64,000 nt of DNA from Atopobiaceae bacterium UBA1367 (GTDB lineage Bacteria; Actinomycetota; Coriobacteriia; Coriobacteriales; Atopobiaceae). The notes beneath the pieces were generated by a model. That model had not been told where the DNA came from, searched no databases, and saw only the letters and a program-made list of their open reading frames with translations. The position numbers and the translations under genes are program-made. Positions 14,851-24,903 of this stretch are shown here, in pieces. Location of the stretch: positions 319,908 through 383,907 of the forward strand of contig DBRN01000012.1 in the NCBI GenBank assembly GCA_002305995.1. The letters are read 5' to 3'. Positions within the stretch are counted from its first letter, which is position 1; each line of letters opens with the position of its first letter.

Positions 14851-16329
14851 ATGCTTGAGATCTCCATAGCCGACATGCTCGCCGCCACGGGCGCGACGCT
14901 TCTGTGCGGCGACGCCTCTCAGGCGGTGCGCGGCGTCACGACCGACTCCCGCGCGGTGGGGCAGGGCTCGGCGTTCGTGTGCTTCGTCGGGGGGCGCGTG
15001 AACGGAAACCGCTTCGCGCCGCAGGCGATCGAGTCGGGCGCGGGCGCCGTCGTGCTCACGGAGGACGCCGCGGACGACCTCGTCGACCTCGCGACGCACC
15101 GCGGCTGCGCCCTGCTGCGGGCGGAGGCGGTGACGGCGGCCACGCCCGATGACACCGACCCCGCCGCCACCGAGTTCCTGCTGCGCCTCGCCGCCGAGTG
15201 GCGTCGTCGCAACGGCCAGTGGGTCGTCGTGGGCGTGACCGGCTCGGTAGGCAAGACGACCACCAAGGACATGCTCTCCTGCGCCCTCGCCACGCGCTTC
15301 GCCACCCACGCCACCAAGGGGAACCACAACAACCTCATCGGCCTGTCGCTCACGCTGCTGGCGGCATCGCCGTCCGACGAGGTCGTCGTCGCGGAGATGG
15401 GCATGAACCACGCGGGCGAGCTCTCGCGCCTCACCGAGGTGGCGCGTCCCAGCGTGGCGCTCGTCACCAACGTGGGCACGAGCCACATCGGCTTCCTGGG
15501 GTCACGCGAGAGCATCGCCCGCGCGAAGGCCGAGATCGTGGGCGGCATGACGGCGACGGCGGAGGCGGTGGGCACGGTGCGCCCGTGCCTGGTGCTCTCC
15601 GACGACAACGACTTCGGCGACCTCATCGAGCGGGAGTTCTGCGTCCCGGCCGGCGTCGAGGTGGTGCGCGTGGGCACGGCGCAGGACAGCACCGTCCGCG
15701 CCGACAGCATCGCGCTCGACACCGAGGGACGGCCCTCGTTCACCCTGCGCTTCTCCGATGGCTGGCAGCTTCCCGTCTCGCTCGAGACGCCCGGACGCCA
15801 CGTGGTCGTCGACTTCCTGATCGCGATGGCCGTCGCCGACCGCCTCGGCGTGGACCGCGAGGCCGCCGCCGGGGCCATCGCCCGCATGCCGCAGGCGCGC
15901 ATGCGCCTCGAGGTGCTGGCCGCCCCCGGCCGCCCGCGCGTCATCGACGACTCCTACAACGCGAGCCCGAGCTCGACGGCGGCGGCGCTCGACGTCCTGT
16001 GTGCCATGGAGTGTCCTGGCCGCCGCGTCGCCGTGCTCGGCGTGGTGGGGGAGCTCGGCGATCAGGCGGCCCGCCTCCACGGCTACATGGGTGCCTACGC
16101 CGCGGCCAAGCCGCTCGACCTGCTCGTCTTCGTGGGGGGCGACGACGCCCTCGAGATGGCGGAGGCGGCGCGCACCATGGGATTCCCCGACGATCGCCTC
16201 GAGGTGCTTCCCACCGCGCAGGCGGCCCTCGACGCCATCGGCCCCCTCCTCTCGGAGGGCGACCTGGTGCTCGCCAAGGGCTCTCGCTCCGTAGGCCTCG
16301 ACCGCTTTGCCAAGGGGGTGCTTGCCTGA
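14851..16329 (+). CDS. murF: UDP-MurNAc-tripeptide--D-alanyl-D-alanine ligase
   Basis: About 492 residues. It adds D-Ala-D-Ala to UDP-MurNAc-tripeptide in the cytoplasm, the last soluble precursor step. Mur ligase motifs: substrate domain TTDSRAVGQGSAFVCFVGGRVNG split by family spacing, ATP loop GVTGSVGKTTTKD (about 128-140), KGNHNNLIGLSLTLL, and IDDSYNASPSS. The ATG at 14851 has GGGAAGG six bases upstream; ATG 14845 is an alternative. The usual partner murE is not in this cluster. Its stop overlaps the mraY start by one base. Confidence 0.95.
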   Translation: MLEISIADMLAATGATLLCGDASQAVRGVTTDSRAVGQGSAFVCFVGGRVNGNRFAPQAIESGAGAVVLTEDAADDLVDLATHRGCALLRAEAVTAATPDDTDPAATEFLLRLAAEWRRRNGQWVVVGVTGSVGKTTTKDMLSCALATRFATHATKGNHNNLIGLSLTLLAASPSDEVVVAEMGMNHAGELSRLTEVARPSVALVTNVGTSHIGFLGSRESIARAKAEIVGGMTATAEAVGTVRPCLVLSDDNDFGDLIEREFCVPAGVEVVRVGTAQDSTVRADSIALDTEGRPSFTLRFSDGWQLPVSLETPGRHVVVDFLIAMAVADRLGVDREAAAGAIARMPQARMRLEVLAAPGRPRVIDDSYNASPSSTAAALDVLCAMECPGRRVAVLGVVGELGDQAARLHGYMGAYAAAKPLDLLVFVGGDDALEMAEAARTMGFPDDRLEVLPTAQAALDAIGPLLSEGDLVLAKGSRSVGLDRFAKGVLA

Positions 16330-17357
16330 TGTTCGGCAACCCGCGCTATCCCACCTACCAGGTGTTCCTTGCCGCTGCCATCGCCGCGCTCATCACGGTC
16401 GTCCTCATGCCGCTGTTCATCAGGATGATGCGTCACGAGGGGGTGGGCCAGCAGATTCGGGCCGACGGGCCGCAGCGTCACCTCGTCAAGCAGGGCACGC
16501 CAACCATGGGCGGCGTGGTCATGCTCGTCGCCGTCATCATCACCTGCATGATCCAGGCGCGGTGGACCCCCGACCTGAGGATCGCCCTGGGCGCCGTGCT
16601 CGCCACCGGCTCGCTGGGCCTGCTCGATGACATCGAGAGCGTCGCCCACAAGCGTTCCTTGGGCCTGACCCCCTCCCAGAAGATGCTCGGGCTCCTGCTG
16701 ATCACGGTCGCGTTCTGTCTGGCGGCGGTCAATGTCTGCGACGTCTCGCCGGCCATCCGCTTCCCCGGCGGCCTCATGATCGATCTCGGCGTGCTCACCA
16801 CCACCCTCCACCTTGCCGGTGGCATCAACGTCCCCTGGCTCTACGTGGCCTTCGTGTTCCTGCTGATGGCCGGCCTCTCCAATGCGGTCAACCTCACCGA
16901 CGGGCTTGACGGCCTCGCCGGGGGGTGCAGCGTCGGCGTCATGATGGCGATGGCGATGGTTGCCTTCCGCTACGACGCCATCAACCTCTCCATCTTCGCG
17001 GCCTCCATCGCGGGCGCCTGCGTGGGCTTCCTCTGGTACAACGGCCATCCCGCGTCCATCTTCATGGGCGATACCGGCTCGCTGTCGCTGGGCGCCGCCT
17101 TCGCGGCGCTGTCCGTCCTCACCAAGACCGAGGTCATCGCGCTCGTGATGGGCGCCCTCTTCATCATCGAGGCCCTCTCGGTCATCATCCAGGTCGCGAG
17201 CTTCAAGCTCACGGGAAGGCGCGTGTTCCTCATGGCGCCCATCCACCATCACTTCGAGCGGCTCGGCTGGGACGAGAACAAGGTCGTGCTGCGCTTCTGG
17301 ATCATCGCCGCTGCGTTCGCGACGCTCGGCTTCGCGCTGTACTTCAAGCTCGGATAG
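16329..17357 (+). CDS. mraY: Phospho-MurNAc-pentapeptide transferase MraY
   Basis: A 342-residue polytopic membrane enzyme with about 10 hydrophobic helices. It transfers phospho-MurNAc-pentapeptide to undecaprenyl phosphate, making lipid I. Signature loops: KQGTPTMGGVV, LLDDIESV (aspartate pair), NAVNLTDGLDGLA, FMGDTGSLSLG, and the histidine-rich APIHHHFERLGW. The TGATG junction with murF suggests translational coupling. Confidence 0.97.
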   Translation: MFGNPRYPTYQVFLAAAIAALITVVLMPLFIRMMRHEGVGQQIRADGPQRHLVKQGTPTMGGVVMLVAVIITCMIQARWTPDLRIALGAVLATGSLGLLDDIESVAHKRSLGLTPSQKMLGLLLITVAFCLAAVNVCDVSPAIRFPGGLMIDLGVLTTTLHLAGGINVPWLYVAFVFLLMAGLSNAVNLTDGLDGLAGGCSVGVMMAMAMVAFRYDAINLSIFAASIAGACVGFLWYNGHPASIFMGDTGSLSLGAAFAALSVLTKTEVIALVMGALFIIEALSVIIQVASFKLTGRRVFLMAPIHHHFERLGWDENKVVLRFWIIAAAFATLGFALYFKLG

Positions 17358-17367
17358 GGGGGCACCT

Positions 17368-18801
17368 ATGGCTGGCCTGTCGCCGGATGGCACCGCGTGC
17401 GGTGGGGTCGCCCTGGGCGACGTGTGCGTGCTCGGCCTCGGAAGGACGGGGGAGGCGGTCGCCTCCTACCTGGCCGACCGCATCGGCGGCCGCGTCAGCT
17501 CTGTGACCCTGTACGGCGGGGCCCGCTCGGACGCGGGACCCGCCTCCCGGGCCCTGGAGGAGCGCGGCGTCAGGGTCGTGCTCGGCACCGAGGAGGTGAC
17601 GGGCTCCTACGACCTCGCCGTCGCCTCGCCCGGCATCCCCGAGGGCTCCCCGTTCCTCCGCGCCGCCGCCGCGTGCTCCCGGGAGGTCATCGGCGAGCCC
17701 GAGCTGGCCTGGCGCGAGAGCCCTGGGCGCTGGCTCGCGATCACGGGCACCAACGGCAAGACGACGACCACTGCGCTCGCGACCGCGCTGCTGCGCGCGG
17801 GCGGCGAGGATGCGGTCGCGGTCGGCAACATCGGCACCCTGGCCATCGGGGAGGTGGCGGCCCGACCGGCGCCGCGCTGGTTCGTGGCAGAGCTCTCGAG
17901 CTTCCAGCTCGCCGAGTCCGTGCGCCTCCACCCGCGCGTGGCGGTGCTGCTCAACGTGACGCCCGACCACCTGTCGTGGCACGGCGGCATCGAGCGCTAC
18001 GCCGAGGCGAAGGAGTGCGTCTTCGCCAACCTCGATGCCCACGACCTCGCCGTGGTCTCCTGCGAGGACGACTGGTGCCGCGCCGCCATCGGGCGCCTCG
18101 AGGACCGTGGCCTGCGCGTGGCGCACCTCTGTGCGACCTGCGACCCGGGCACGCCCTGCGCCGCATTCGTGCGCGACGACCGCCTGGTGGTTCGCCTCGA
18201 CGGGACGGAGCACGAGCTCGCGGCCGTCGACGAGATGGCGATCCGAGGCTCCCACAACGTGCAGAACGCCCTCGCGGCGTCCGCGCTCGCCCTCGAGGTG
18301 GGGGCGCCGGCGGATCTCGTCCGCGCGGGCCTGCTGGCCTTCGCGCCGCTGGAGCACCGCATCGAGCCCTGCGGCGAGGCGGGCGGCGTCCGCTTCGTCA
18401 ACGACTCGAAGGCCACCAACACCGACGCGGTCGAGAAGGCCCTCACAGCCTTCGACCCACGGCGCCTGATCCTGCTCATGGGGGGCCATGACAAGGGGAC
18501 CGACCTCGGCTCCGTCGCCCGCGCGGCCTCCCGCGGCGCGCGCGTCGTCATCTGCTTCGGCGAGGCGGGGGAGCGCATGGCACAGGCGGTGGAGGGAGCG
18601 GGCGGCACGTCGCGCGTCATCCGCGCCCGGCACCTGGCGGAGGCCTTCCAGACGGCCTGCGACGTGGCCGCACGTGGCGACGTCGTGCTGCTCTCGCCCG
18701 CCTGCTCGTCGTTCGACGAGTTCTCGAACTTCGAGGAGCGTGGCCGCGCGTTCAAGCGCCTGGTCGCGGAACACGCGTCCGATGGGGGCGGTGCGCGATG
18801 A
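17368..18801 (+). CDS. murD: UDP-MurNAc-L-alanine--D-glutamate ligase
   Basis: A 477-residue Mur ligase adding D-Glu to UDP-MurNAc-L-Ala. An N-terminal Rossmann region (VCVLGLGRTGEAVASYLA) and the ATP loop ITGTNGKTTTT (around 125-135) are seen, then NVTPDHLSWH, FVNDSKATNTDA and LLSPACSSFDEFSNFEERG near the end. All are MurD hallmarks. It starts 10 nt after mraY and overlaps ftsW by 4 nt (ATGA). Confidence 0.96.
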   Translation: MAGLSPDGTACGGVALGDVCVLGLGRTGEAVASYLADRIGGRVSSVTLYGGARSDAGPASRALEERGVRVVLGTEEVTGSYDLAVASPGIPEGSPFLRAAAACSREVIGEPELAWRESPGRWLAITGTNGKTTTTALATALLRAGGEDAVAVGNIGTLAIGEVAARPAPRWFVAELSSFQLAESVRLHPRVAVLLNVTPDHLSWHGGIERYAEAKECVFANLDAHDLAVVSCEDDWCRAAIGRLEDRGLRVAHLCATCDPGTPCAAFVRDDRLVVRLDGTEHELAAVDEMAIRGSHNVQNALAASALALEVGAPADLVRAGLLAFAPLEHRIEPCGEAGGVRFVNDSKATNTDAVEKALTAFDPRRLILLMGGHDKGTDLGSVARAASRGARVVICFGEAGERMAQAVEGAGGTSRVIRARHLAEAFQTACDVAARGDVVLLSPACSSFDEFSNFEERGRAFKRLVAEHASDGGGAR

Positions 18802-20147
18802 TCCCCCTGTCCCCCCAGGGCCCGTCGCCGTCCGCGAGCAGGTACGGCACCGTCTTCCTCGTCACCGCCATCGCCCTCACGGCCTTCGGCGTGCTGATGA
18901 TCTACTCCGCCTCGTCGATAATGGCGCTGACCTCCGAGGCGACGAACCACAACCCCCTGTACTACGCGGTGCGCCAGCTGGCCTTCGCCGTCGTCGGCGC
19001 CGTCCTGGCGGCCGTCGCCTGGCGCGGTGACTACCACCTGTGGGCGCAGGCGGCGCTGCCGGTCGTCTGGGGCCTCACGGCGCTGGGCCTGGTCGCGGTC
19101 ATCGCGACCTCCGCCGGGCAGGACGCCTACGGCGCGACCCGCTGGATCGCCATCGGCCCGTTCAGCTTCCAGCCCTCCGAGTTCGCCAAGGTGACGCTGC
19201 TGCTGGCCGCCGCCAACCTGTTGCAGCGGTTCTTCGAGGAGTGCTCGCTCGGGCTCAGGGACTTCCTGGTGCGTGCCGCGCTGCTCGTCGGGATTCCGCT
19301 TGTCCTCGTGCTGGCCCAGCCCGACAAGGGCACGGTCATGGTCGTGGGCGTCACGATCGTCGCGATGCTGGCGCTCGCGGGCGCGCCCTGGCGGGTCGTC
19401 GCGGCCCTCGCCGCGGCGGGCGCGCTCGGCTTCGTCCTCCTCTCCCTCCGTGACGAGTACTCCCGCCAGCGCATCGTGACGATGCTCGACCCGTGGGCAG
19501 ACCCCTACGGCGCCGGCTATCAGCTCATCCAGGGCTACTATGCGTTCGGCTCAGGAGGGCTGTTCGGCGTCGGCGTGGGCATGAGCCGTCAGAAGTACTC
19601 CTACCTGCCCATGGCGCACAACGACTTCATCTTCGCGGTGATAGGGGAGGAGCTCGGCCTGGTGGGCACGGTGGCGCTCCTGCTCTCGTTCCTCCTGCTC
19701 CTGTGGCTGGGCCTTCGGATCGCGCAGGACGCGCCCGACCTCTCGGGGCGCCTCATCGCGGCCGGCGGCCCCACGATGCTGGCGGTGCAGCTGCTCCTCA
19801 ACGTGAGCGGCGTCCTGGGCATCTTTCCCCTCTCGGGCAAGCCCATCCCCTTCGTCTCCTATGGTGGGTCGTCGATCATGTCGACGCTGCTCATCGTAGG
19901 GCTGGTCCTCTCGGTGAGCAGGACGTCCGCGGCCACGCGCGACGACCGGGCTGCGTGGGGCGGCCATCGCCCGCACGACGGCGTGCCCCCGTCGTCGCGC
20001 CTGCGCGTGATACCCGGAGGAGCCCGGGCGGTGCGCGGGGAGGGTCGCGCGTCGTCCGACGCGTACGGCACGGGGTCCGCCCGCCTGGACCCCAATGTCC
20101 CAGACAGACTCAGGGGCCGCGGCGCGGGCCGCGGCGGAAGGGGGTGA
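18798..20147 (+). CDS. ftsW: FtsW/RodA/SpoVE family septal glycosyltransferase
   Basis: A 449-residue membrane protein with about 10 helices of the SEDS family, which polymerise lipid II into glycan strands. It includes YGATRWIAIGPFSFQPSEFAK, QPDKGTVMV, SYLPMAHNDFIFAVIGEELG and GKPIPFVSYGGSS, all SEDS signatures. A hydrophilic tail of about 70 residues follows the last helix. Position between murD and murG makes it FtsW rather than RodA. Its stop overlaps the murG GTG. Confidence 0.94.
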   Translation: MIPLSPQGPSPSASRYGTVFLVTAIALTAFGVLMIYSASSIMALTSEATNHNPLYYAVRQLAFAVVGAVLAAVAWRGDYHLWAQAALPVVWGLTALGLVAVIATSAGQDAYGATRWIAIGPFSFQPSEFAKVTLLLAAANLLQRFFEECSLGLRDFLVRAALLVGIPLVLVLAQPDKGTVMVVGVTIVAMLALAGAPWRVVAALAAAGALGFVLLSLRDEYSRQRIVTMLDPWADPYGAGYQLIQGYYAFGSGGLFGVGVGMSRQKYSYLPMAHNDFIFAVIGEELGLVGTVALLLSFLLLLWLGLRIAQDAPDLSGRLIAAGGPTMLAVQLLLNVSGVLGIFPLSGKPIPFVSYGGSSIMSTLLIVGLVLSVSRTSAATRDDRAAWGGHRPHDGVPPSSRLRVIPGGARAVRGEGRASSDAYGTGSARLDPNVPDRLRGRGAGRGGRG

Positions 20148-21280
20148 GCGCCGTGGGCGAGACGCTCTCGGTCGCCCTTGCGGCAGGGGGAACTGCCGGA
20201 CACATCAACCCGGCCCTCGCCCTTGCCGAGGAGCTCACCTCCCGCGGGCACGAGGTCAGCTTCTTCGGGCAGGAGCGCAGGCTGGAGGGCACGCTGGTGC
20301 CCCAGGCCGGGTTCGACCTCACCTCGCTCGACGTGACGGGCTTCGACCGCACGCGCCCCTGGACGCTCGTGAGCGCCCTGTGGAGGATGCGCGCGGCGGG
20401 ACGGGACCTCGACCGCCACTTCGCCCACGCCGGGGTCCCCGACGTCGCCGTGGGGTTCGGCGCCTACGTCGAGCTCCCGCTCGTCAGGTGGTGCGCCAGG
20501 CATGGCGTGCCGTACGTCCTGCACGAGCAGAACTCGGTTCCCGGCCTCGCGAACAGGACGGCGGCGGCCAAGGCGGCCGCGGTGTGCGTCTCGCTGCCCG
20601 TCGCCATCGACGCCTTCAGGGGGCGCGTGGGCGCGCAGACCCAGATCGTGGTCACGGGCAACCCCGTCCGTCGCAGCGTCATCGGCGCAAGCAGGCCGGG
20701 CGGCAGGGCCGCCTTCGGCCTCGTCGACGGCGAGACGATGCTCCTCGTCTTTGGGGGCAGCCTCGGCGCGCGCCACCTGAATGAGGCCGTCGCCGCCCTC
20801 AAGGACGAGCTGCTCTCCCGCGACGGGCTGCGGATCGTCCATTCCACGGGCAGGGACCTCTTCGACGAGGTCACCCGCTCCCTCGCGCTCACGGACGAGG
20901 AGTCCCGCAGGTGGCAGGTGCGTCCCTACATCGACAACATGGGCGAGGCCCTCGCAGCCGCCGACCTGGTGCTCGCGCGCGCGGGGGCCTCCTCGATCGC
21001 CGAGATCGCGGCCGTGGCCGTCCCGAGCCTGCTCGTGCCGTACCCCCTGGCCACGGCGGACCACCAGACGACCAACGCGCGCTACCTCGTGGATGCCGGG
21101 GCCGCCGTGATGGTCGCCGACGACGGCATCGACGGCCCGGAGTTCTCCACGCGGCTGCTGAGGCTGGTGGACGATGGCGCACTGCGCTCCCGGATGCGCG
21201 AGTGCGCCCGCAGCCTCGCCCAGGACCAGGCGGCGGGTGCCCTCGCCGACCAGGTCGAGAGAGCGGCGCGGGATCGCTAG
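20144..21280 (+). CDS. murG: UDP-GlcNAc--lipid I GlcNAc transferase MurG
   Basis: About 378 residues, GT-B fold, family GT28. It adds GlcNAc to lipid I on the inner membrane face, giving lipid II. Motifs: AAGGTAGHINPALALAEEL, HEQNSVPGLANR, TGNPVRRSV, VFGGSLGARHLN, and the UDP-sugar site ARAGASSIAEIAAVAVPSLL read across two short blocks. Start is the GTG in the GTGA overlap with ftsW; a second GTG at 20153 is possible. Confidence 0.95.
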   Translation: MSAVGETLSVALAAGGTAGHINPALALAEELTSRGHEVSFFGQERRLEGTLVPQAGFDLTSLDVTGFDRTRPWTLVSALWRMRAAGRDLDRHFAHAGVPDVAVGFGAYVELPLVRWCARHGVPYVLHEQNSVPGLANRTAAAKAAAVCVSLPVAIDAFRGRVGAQTQIVVTGNPVRRSVIGASRPGGRAAFGLVDGETMLLVFGGSLGARHLNEAVAALKDELLSRDGLRIVHSTGRDLFDEVTRSLALTDEESRRWQVRPYIDNMGEALAAADLVLARAGASSIAEIAAVAVPSLLVPYPLATADHQTTNARYLVDAGAAVMVADDGIDGPEFSTRLLRLVDDGALRSRMRECARSLAQDQAAGALADQVERAARDR

Positions 21281-21364
21281 GAAGTCATCGGGCACGCGGT
21301 GTGCGGTTCGGGTAGAGTAGAGTCCGTCCGTCAGGGGATGGGCCCAGAGGGGAAGGCGGCCGCG

Positions 21365-22792
21365 ATGGCAGGCACAAGGCAGATCTCGACGATCTCGAGC
21401 GCACACTTCATCGGCATCGGTGGTGCGGGGATGAGCGGCATCGCCCTGGTGCTCCACGAGCGTGGGTGCACGGTCACCGGCTCCGACCTCAAGGCGTCCC
21501 ACTACGTGCGGGATCTCGAGGAGGCCGGGATCCCGGTGCGCATCGGGCACGAGGCGTCGACCATCGACGAGGTCGCGCCCGACGTCGTGGTGACCTCGTC
21601 AGCCATTCCCGACACCAATCCCGAGCTCGCCCGCGCCCGTGCGCTGGGGATCGCCGTGTGGCCGCGCGCGAAGATGCTGGCCGCGCTCGGGGTGGGCGCC
21701 CAGACGATCGCCATCGCGGGCACCCACGGCAAGACGACGACCTCGTCGATGGTCGCCTCGATGCTCGACCACCTGGGGATGGACCCCTCGTTCCTGATCG
21801 GTGGCGTCATCGAGGAGTACGGCACCAACGGTCGTGACGGCAAGGGGGGGTACTTCGTGTGCGAGGCCGACGAGTCGGACGGCTCGTTCCTGTTCCTCGA
21901 CCCCAGCGTCGTCGTCGTGACCAACATCGAGGCGGACCACCTCGACCACTACGGCTCGCTCGAGAACATCGAGCGCACCTTCTGCGAGTTCATGGGACTC
22001 GTGGGCGATGGCGGGACGGTCATCGTCGACGGCGACGTGGATCGCTACGTCGAGCTCGCCCGCTCCACAGGGCGCCGGACGCTCACCTATGGCTTCGCGG
22101 AGGGCAACGACTACGTCTGCGTGCCTGTCCCCTCGGCCCCCTCGGCGCACGGGCTCGAGAGCCGGGGCGTGGTGCGCTTGCCCTCGGGCGACGAGGTGAC
22201 GCTCTGCCTCACGGCGAACCCGGGCGCGCACAACCTCGCCAACGCCACGGCGGCCCTTGCCGTGGCGGACGTCCTGGGGTGCGACGTGGCCGCCGCCGCC
22301 GCCGCGCTCCACGCGTTCAAGGGCGCCCACCGTCGCTTCACGCATGTGGGCGACGTGGCGGGCGTGACGGTCGTCGACGACTACGGCCATCACCCGACCG
22401 AGATCAGGGCGACGCTCGCCGCCGCCTCCGACCTGCCCTACGACCGCATCGTCACGGTGTTCCAGCCCCATCGCTACACGCGCACCCAGGCCTTCATGGA
22501 TGACTTCGCCCGTGCCTTCGACCAGGCGGACCTCCTGGTGGTCACCGAGGTCTTCCCAGCGGGGGAGATGCCCATCCCCGGCGTCTCCGGCAGGGTGCTC
22601 GCGTCCCGCGTCGCGGAGCTCTCCGGGGAGGTGGAGGCGGTCTCCATCGACCGACGCAGGGACGTCATCAACTACCTCTGCGGCGTCTGCCGCCCGGGGG
22701 ACCTGGTCATCACGCAGGGCGCCGGCGACGTCACGTCGATCGGCCCCGACCTCATCGCCGCCCTGCGCGAGCGCGCGGGTCTCGAGGCGTGA
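21365..22792 (+). CDS. murC: UDP-MurNAc--L-alanine ligase
   Basis: About 475 residues. It adds L-Ala to UDP-MurNAc. N-terminal FIGIGGAGMSGIALVL, ATP loop AGTHGKTTTSSM (about 118-129), EADESDGSFLFL, NIEADHLDHYG and YGHHPTEI are all MurC features. The ATG at 21365 follows AGAGGGGAAGG. Upstream in-frame starts at 21299 and 21335 would add non-conserved residues. The 84-nt gap from murG is the first in this run and contains a GTAGAGTAG stretch, but I see no definite promoter. Confidence 0.95.
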   Translation: MAGTRQISTISSAHFIGIGGAGMSGIALVLHERGCTVTGSDLKASHYVRDLEEAGIPVRIGHEASTIDEVAPDVVVTSSAIPDTNPELARARALGIAVWPRAKMLAALGVGAQTIAIAGTHGKTTTSSMVASMLDHLGMDPSFLIGGVIEEYGTNGRDGKGGYFVCEADESDGSFLFLDPSVVVVTNIEADHLDHYGSLENIERTFCEFMGLVGDGGTVIVDGDVDRYVELARSTGRRTLTYGFAEGNDYVCVPVPSAPSAHGLESRGVVRLPSGDEVTLCLTANPGAHNLANATAALAVADVLGCDVAAAAAALHAFKGAHRRFTHVGDVAGVTVVDDYGHHPTEIRATLAAASDLPYDRIVTVFQPHRYTRTQAFMDDFARAFDQADLLVVTEVFPAGEMPIPGVSGRVLASRVAELSGEVEAVSIDRRRDVINYLCGVCRPGDLVITQGAGDVTSIGPDLIAALRERAGLEA

Positions 22793-23700
22793 GCGTCACC
22801 GGCGCATACCGCTCCCTCGCGGGCGTCGAGGGCCTCGAGGTGACGCGCGACGCGAGCCTGGCCCCGTGCACCGCCTACCGCATCGGCGGGCCGGCCGACC
22901 TGCTCGTGTGCGCGCACGGCTACCGTGCGCTCGCGCATGCGCTGCGCGCGCTCGCCGACGAGGGCGTGCCATGGGTCGTCCTCGGCCGCGGCTCGAGCAT
23001 CCTCGCGTCCGACGAGGGCTACCGCGGGTGCGTCGTCCGGCTCGGGCAGGAGTTCTCCCGGACCCTCGTCGAGGGCGACCGCATGACGGCAGGTGCCGCC
23101 GTGATGCTGCCCCAGCTGGTCAACGAGTCGTTGAGCAGGGAGCTCGCAGGGCTCGAGAGCTGCGTGGGCATCCCGGGCACCGTCGGCGGCGCCGTCTCGA
23201 CGAACGCGGGCAGCAGGCACGATTGGGTGGGCCGCCGCGTGCGCGACGTGGTGACCCTGCGGCCGGGACGCGGCATGAGCCGGTATGCGGGCAGCGAGAT
23301 CGAGTGGGGGTACCGGTGGTGCTCCCTCCCCCCTGACGAGATCATCCTCGAGGTCACGCTCGAGCTGACCCGCTCGAGCAAGGACGTGGTCGCCACCGAG
23401 ATGAACCGCCGCCTCGCCCGGCGCCGGGCCGCGCAGCCCATGAGGAGGCTGTGCTGCGGGCCGGTGTTCCGCGATCCGGGCGAGCGTTCCGCGGGCGCCC
23501 TGCTCGACGCGTGCGACCTCAAGGGCATGCGCGTGGGCGGCGCGCACGTCTGCGAGACGCACGCCAACCTCATCGTCAACGAGGGCCATGCCACCGCACG
23601 GGACGTCGTCACGGTGATGGGCCGCATGCATGACGCCGTGCAGGCGCGCTTTGGCGTGGACCTGGTTCCCGAGGTCAAGTTCCTGGGCTTCGAGGGTTAG
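22789..23700 (+). CDS. murB: UDP-N-acetylenolpyruvoylglucosamine reductase
   Basis: A 303-residue flavoenzyme reducing UDP-GlcNAc-enolpyruvate to UDP-MurNAc with NADPH. The N-terminus has NTAYRIGG-type substrate residues (CTAYRIGGPADLL) and LGRGSSILASDEGY; GIPGTVGGAVSTNAG is the FAD-binding signature; the C-terminal catalytic region has AGALLDACDLKGMRVGGAHV and HANLIVN. GTG start overlapping murC by 4 nt. Confidence 0.95.
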   Translation: MSVTGAYRSLAGVEGLEVTRDASLAPCTAYRIGGPADLLVCAHGYRALAHALRALADEGVPWVVLGRGSSILASDEGYRGCVVRLGQEFSRTLVEGDRMTAGAAVMLPQLVNESLSRELAGLESCVGIPGTVGGAVSTNAGSRHDWVGRRVRDVVTLRPGRGMSRYAGSEIEWGYRWCSLPPDEIILEVTLELTRSSKDVVATEMNRRLARRRAAQPMRRLCCGPVFRDPGERSAGALLDACDLKGMRVGGAHVCETHANLIVNEGHATARDVVTVMGRMHDAVQARFGVDLVPEVKFLGFEG

Positions 23701-23711
23701 CGGGGCACGCC

Positions 23712-24842
23712 ATGGACTCCAGGACGCCCACACGACGCGCCGGACGCCTCACGATGGACGGCTCCCCCGACAGGCGGGTCTCCGCGAGGGCCGCTGCGGG
23801 CAAGCCCCAGGGCCGCCGCCCGATCAGGGCCATCATCGTGATGCTCGTGGTGCTCGCCGTGCTGCTCGTGATGGCGCTGGTCGGCTTCCTCGTGCTCTCG
23901 GGCACCTCCGCCTTCACCATCGCCTCCATCGACGCGGAGGCCACCGAGCACCTGAGCGCGGAGAACATCGCCAAGCTCGCCAACGTCGAGGAGGGCACGA
24001 CCCTGCTCACCATCGACGAGACGGTCATCACGAGGAACCTCAAGCGCAACCCGTGGGTGGGGAGCGTGTCGTTTGTCAGGGAGTTTCCCGACCAGCTGAG
24101 GATCGTGGTCACGGAGCGCGAGGTGGACTGCCTCGTCAAGATGAGCACCGGGTCGGTCTGCTGGCGCCTGGGCGACGACAACGTCTGGATCGAGCCGGTG
24201 AACCTGAGCGCGTCCGCGGGTCAGTCTGCCGACGACGTCGCGCTGGCCCTCGCGCAGGAGGAGGGCGCGATCCTCATCACCGACGTCCCGACGTCGGTGA
24301 GCCCCTCCGCGGGCTCGGTGGCGACCGATGAGGTCCTCAAGGCGGTGAACGCGTATCGGGAGCAGCTCTCGGAGGAGCTCGTCTCTCAGATCGTGCGCTT
24401 CTCGGCCGCAGGGGTCGAGAGCATATCGTGCACGCTCAAGTCGGGAGTCGAGGTGTCGCTGGGCGCGCCAAACAACATCGACGTGAAGGAGGCCGTGCTC
24501 CAGGAGATCCTCAAGAAGCATCCCAACCAGATCACCTACGTCAACGTGCGCGTGCCCTCCCAGCCCTCGTATCGCAAGCTGGGCGTGGATACGGTCACCA
24601 CGGGCTCTGGGGTGAAGGTCGACGCCAACGCCACCCAGGACACCGACGCGGCCCAGCAGACGGGGGATGGCACGGATGCCACCGGCCGGACGGGCGCCGA
24701 TGGGGGGAGCGCGAGCGACCAGGGATCCCAGGGCACCGGAGGGGCAGGGGAGGGTGGCGGCACCGGGTCGACCGAGGACCTCATTCTGGGCTCCGACGGC
24801 GTCTACTACACCTATGAGCAGTACTACGGGCTTGACGGATAG
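23712..24842 (+). CDS. ftsQ: Cell division protein FtsQ/DivIB
   Basis: 376 residues: a basic cytoplasmic tail of about 40 residues, one membrane helix (AIIVMLVVLAVLLVMALVGF), then a POTRA-like domain (FTIASIDAEATEHLSAENI, NPWVGSVSFVREFPDQLRI) and the FtsQ beta domain. The last 90 or so residues are a Gly/Thr/Asp-rich linker ending in a short Tyr-rich tail (GVYYTYEQYYGLDG), which is longer than usual. It is part of the septal FtsQLB complex that activates FtsWI. Position before ftsZ supports the name. Confidence 0.9.
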   Translation: MDSRTPTRRAGRLTMDGSPDRRVSARAAAGKPQGRRPIRAIIVMLVVLAVLLVMALVGFLVLSGTSAFTIASIDAEATEHLSAENIAKLANVEEGTTLLTIDETVITRNLKRNPWVGSVSFVREFPDQLRIVVTEREVDCLVKMSTGSVCWRLGDDNVWIEPVNLSASAGQSADDVALALAQEEGAILITDVPTSVSPSAGSVATDEVLKAVNAYREQLSEELVSQIVRFSAAGVESISCTLKSGVEVSLGAPNNIDVKEAVLQEILKKHPNQITYVNVRVPSQPSYRKLGVDTVTTGSGVKVDANATQDTDAAQQTGDGTDATGRTGADGGSASDQGSQGTGGAGEGGGTGSTEDLILGSDGVYYTYEQYYGLDG

Positions 24843-24903
24843 CCCGCCAACTTTAATCACCTTGAGGGTTGTGAGCCAGGAAGCTCCCCGGAACAGCCAA
24901 TCA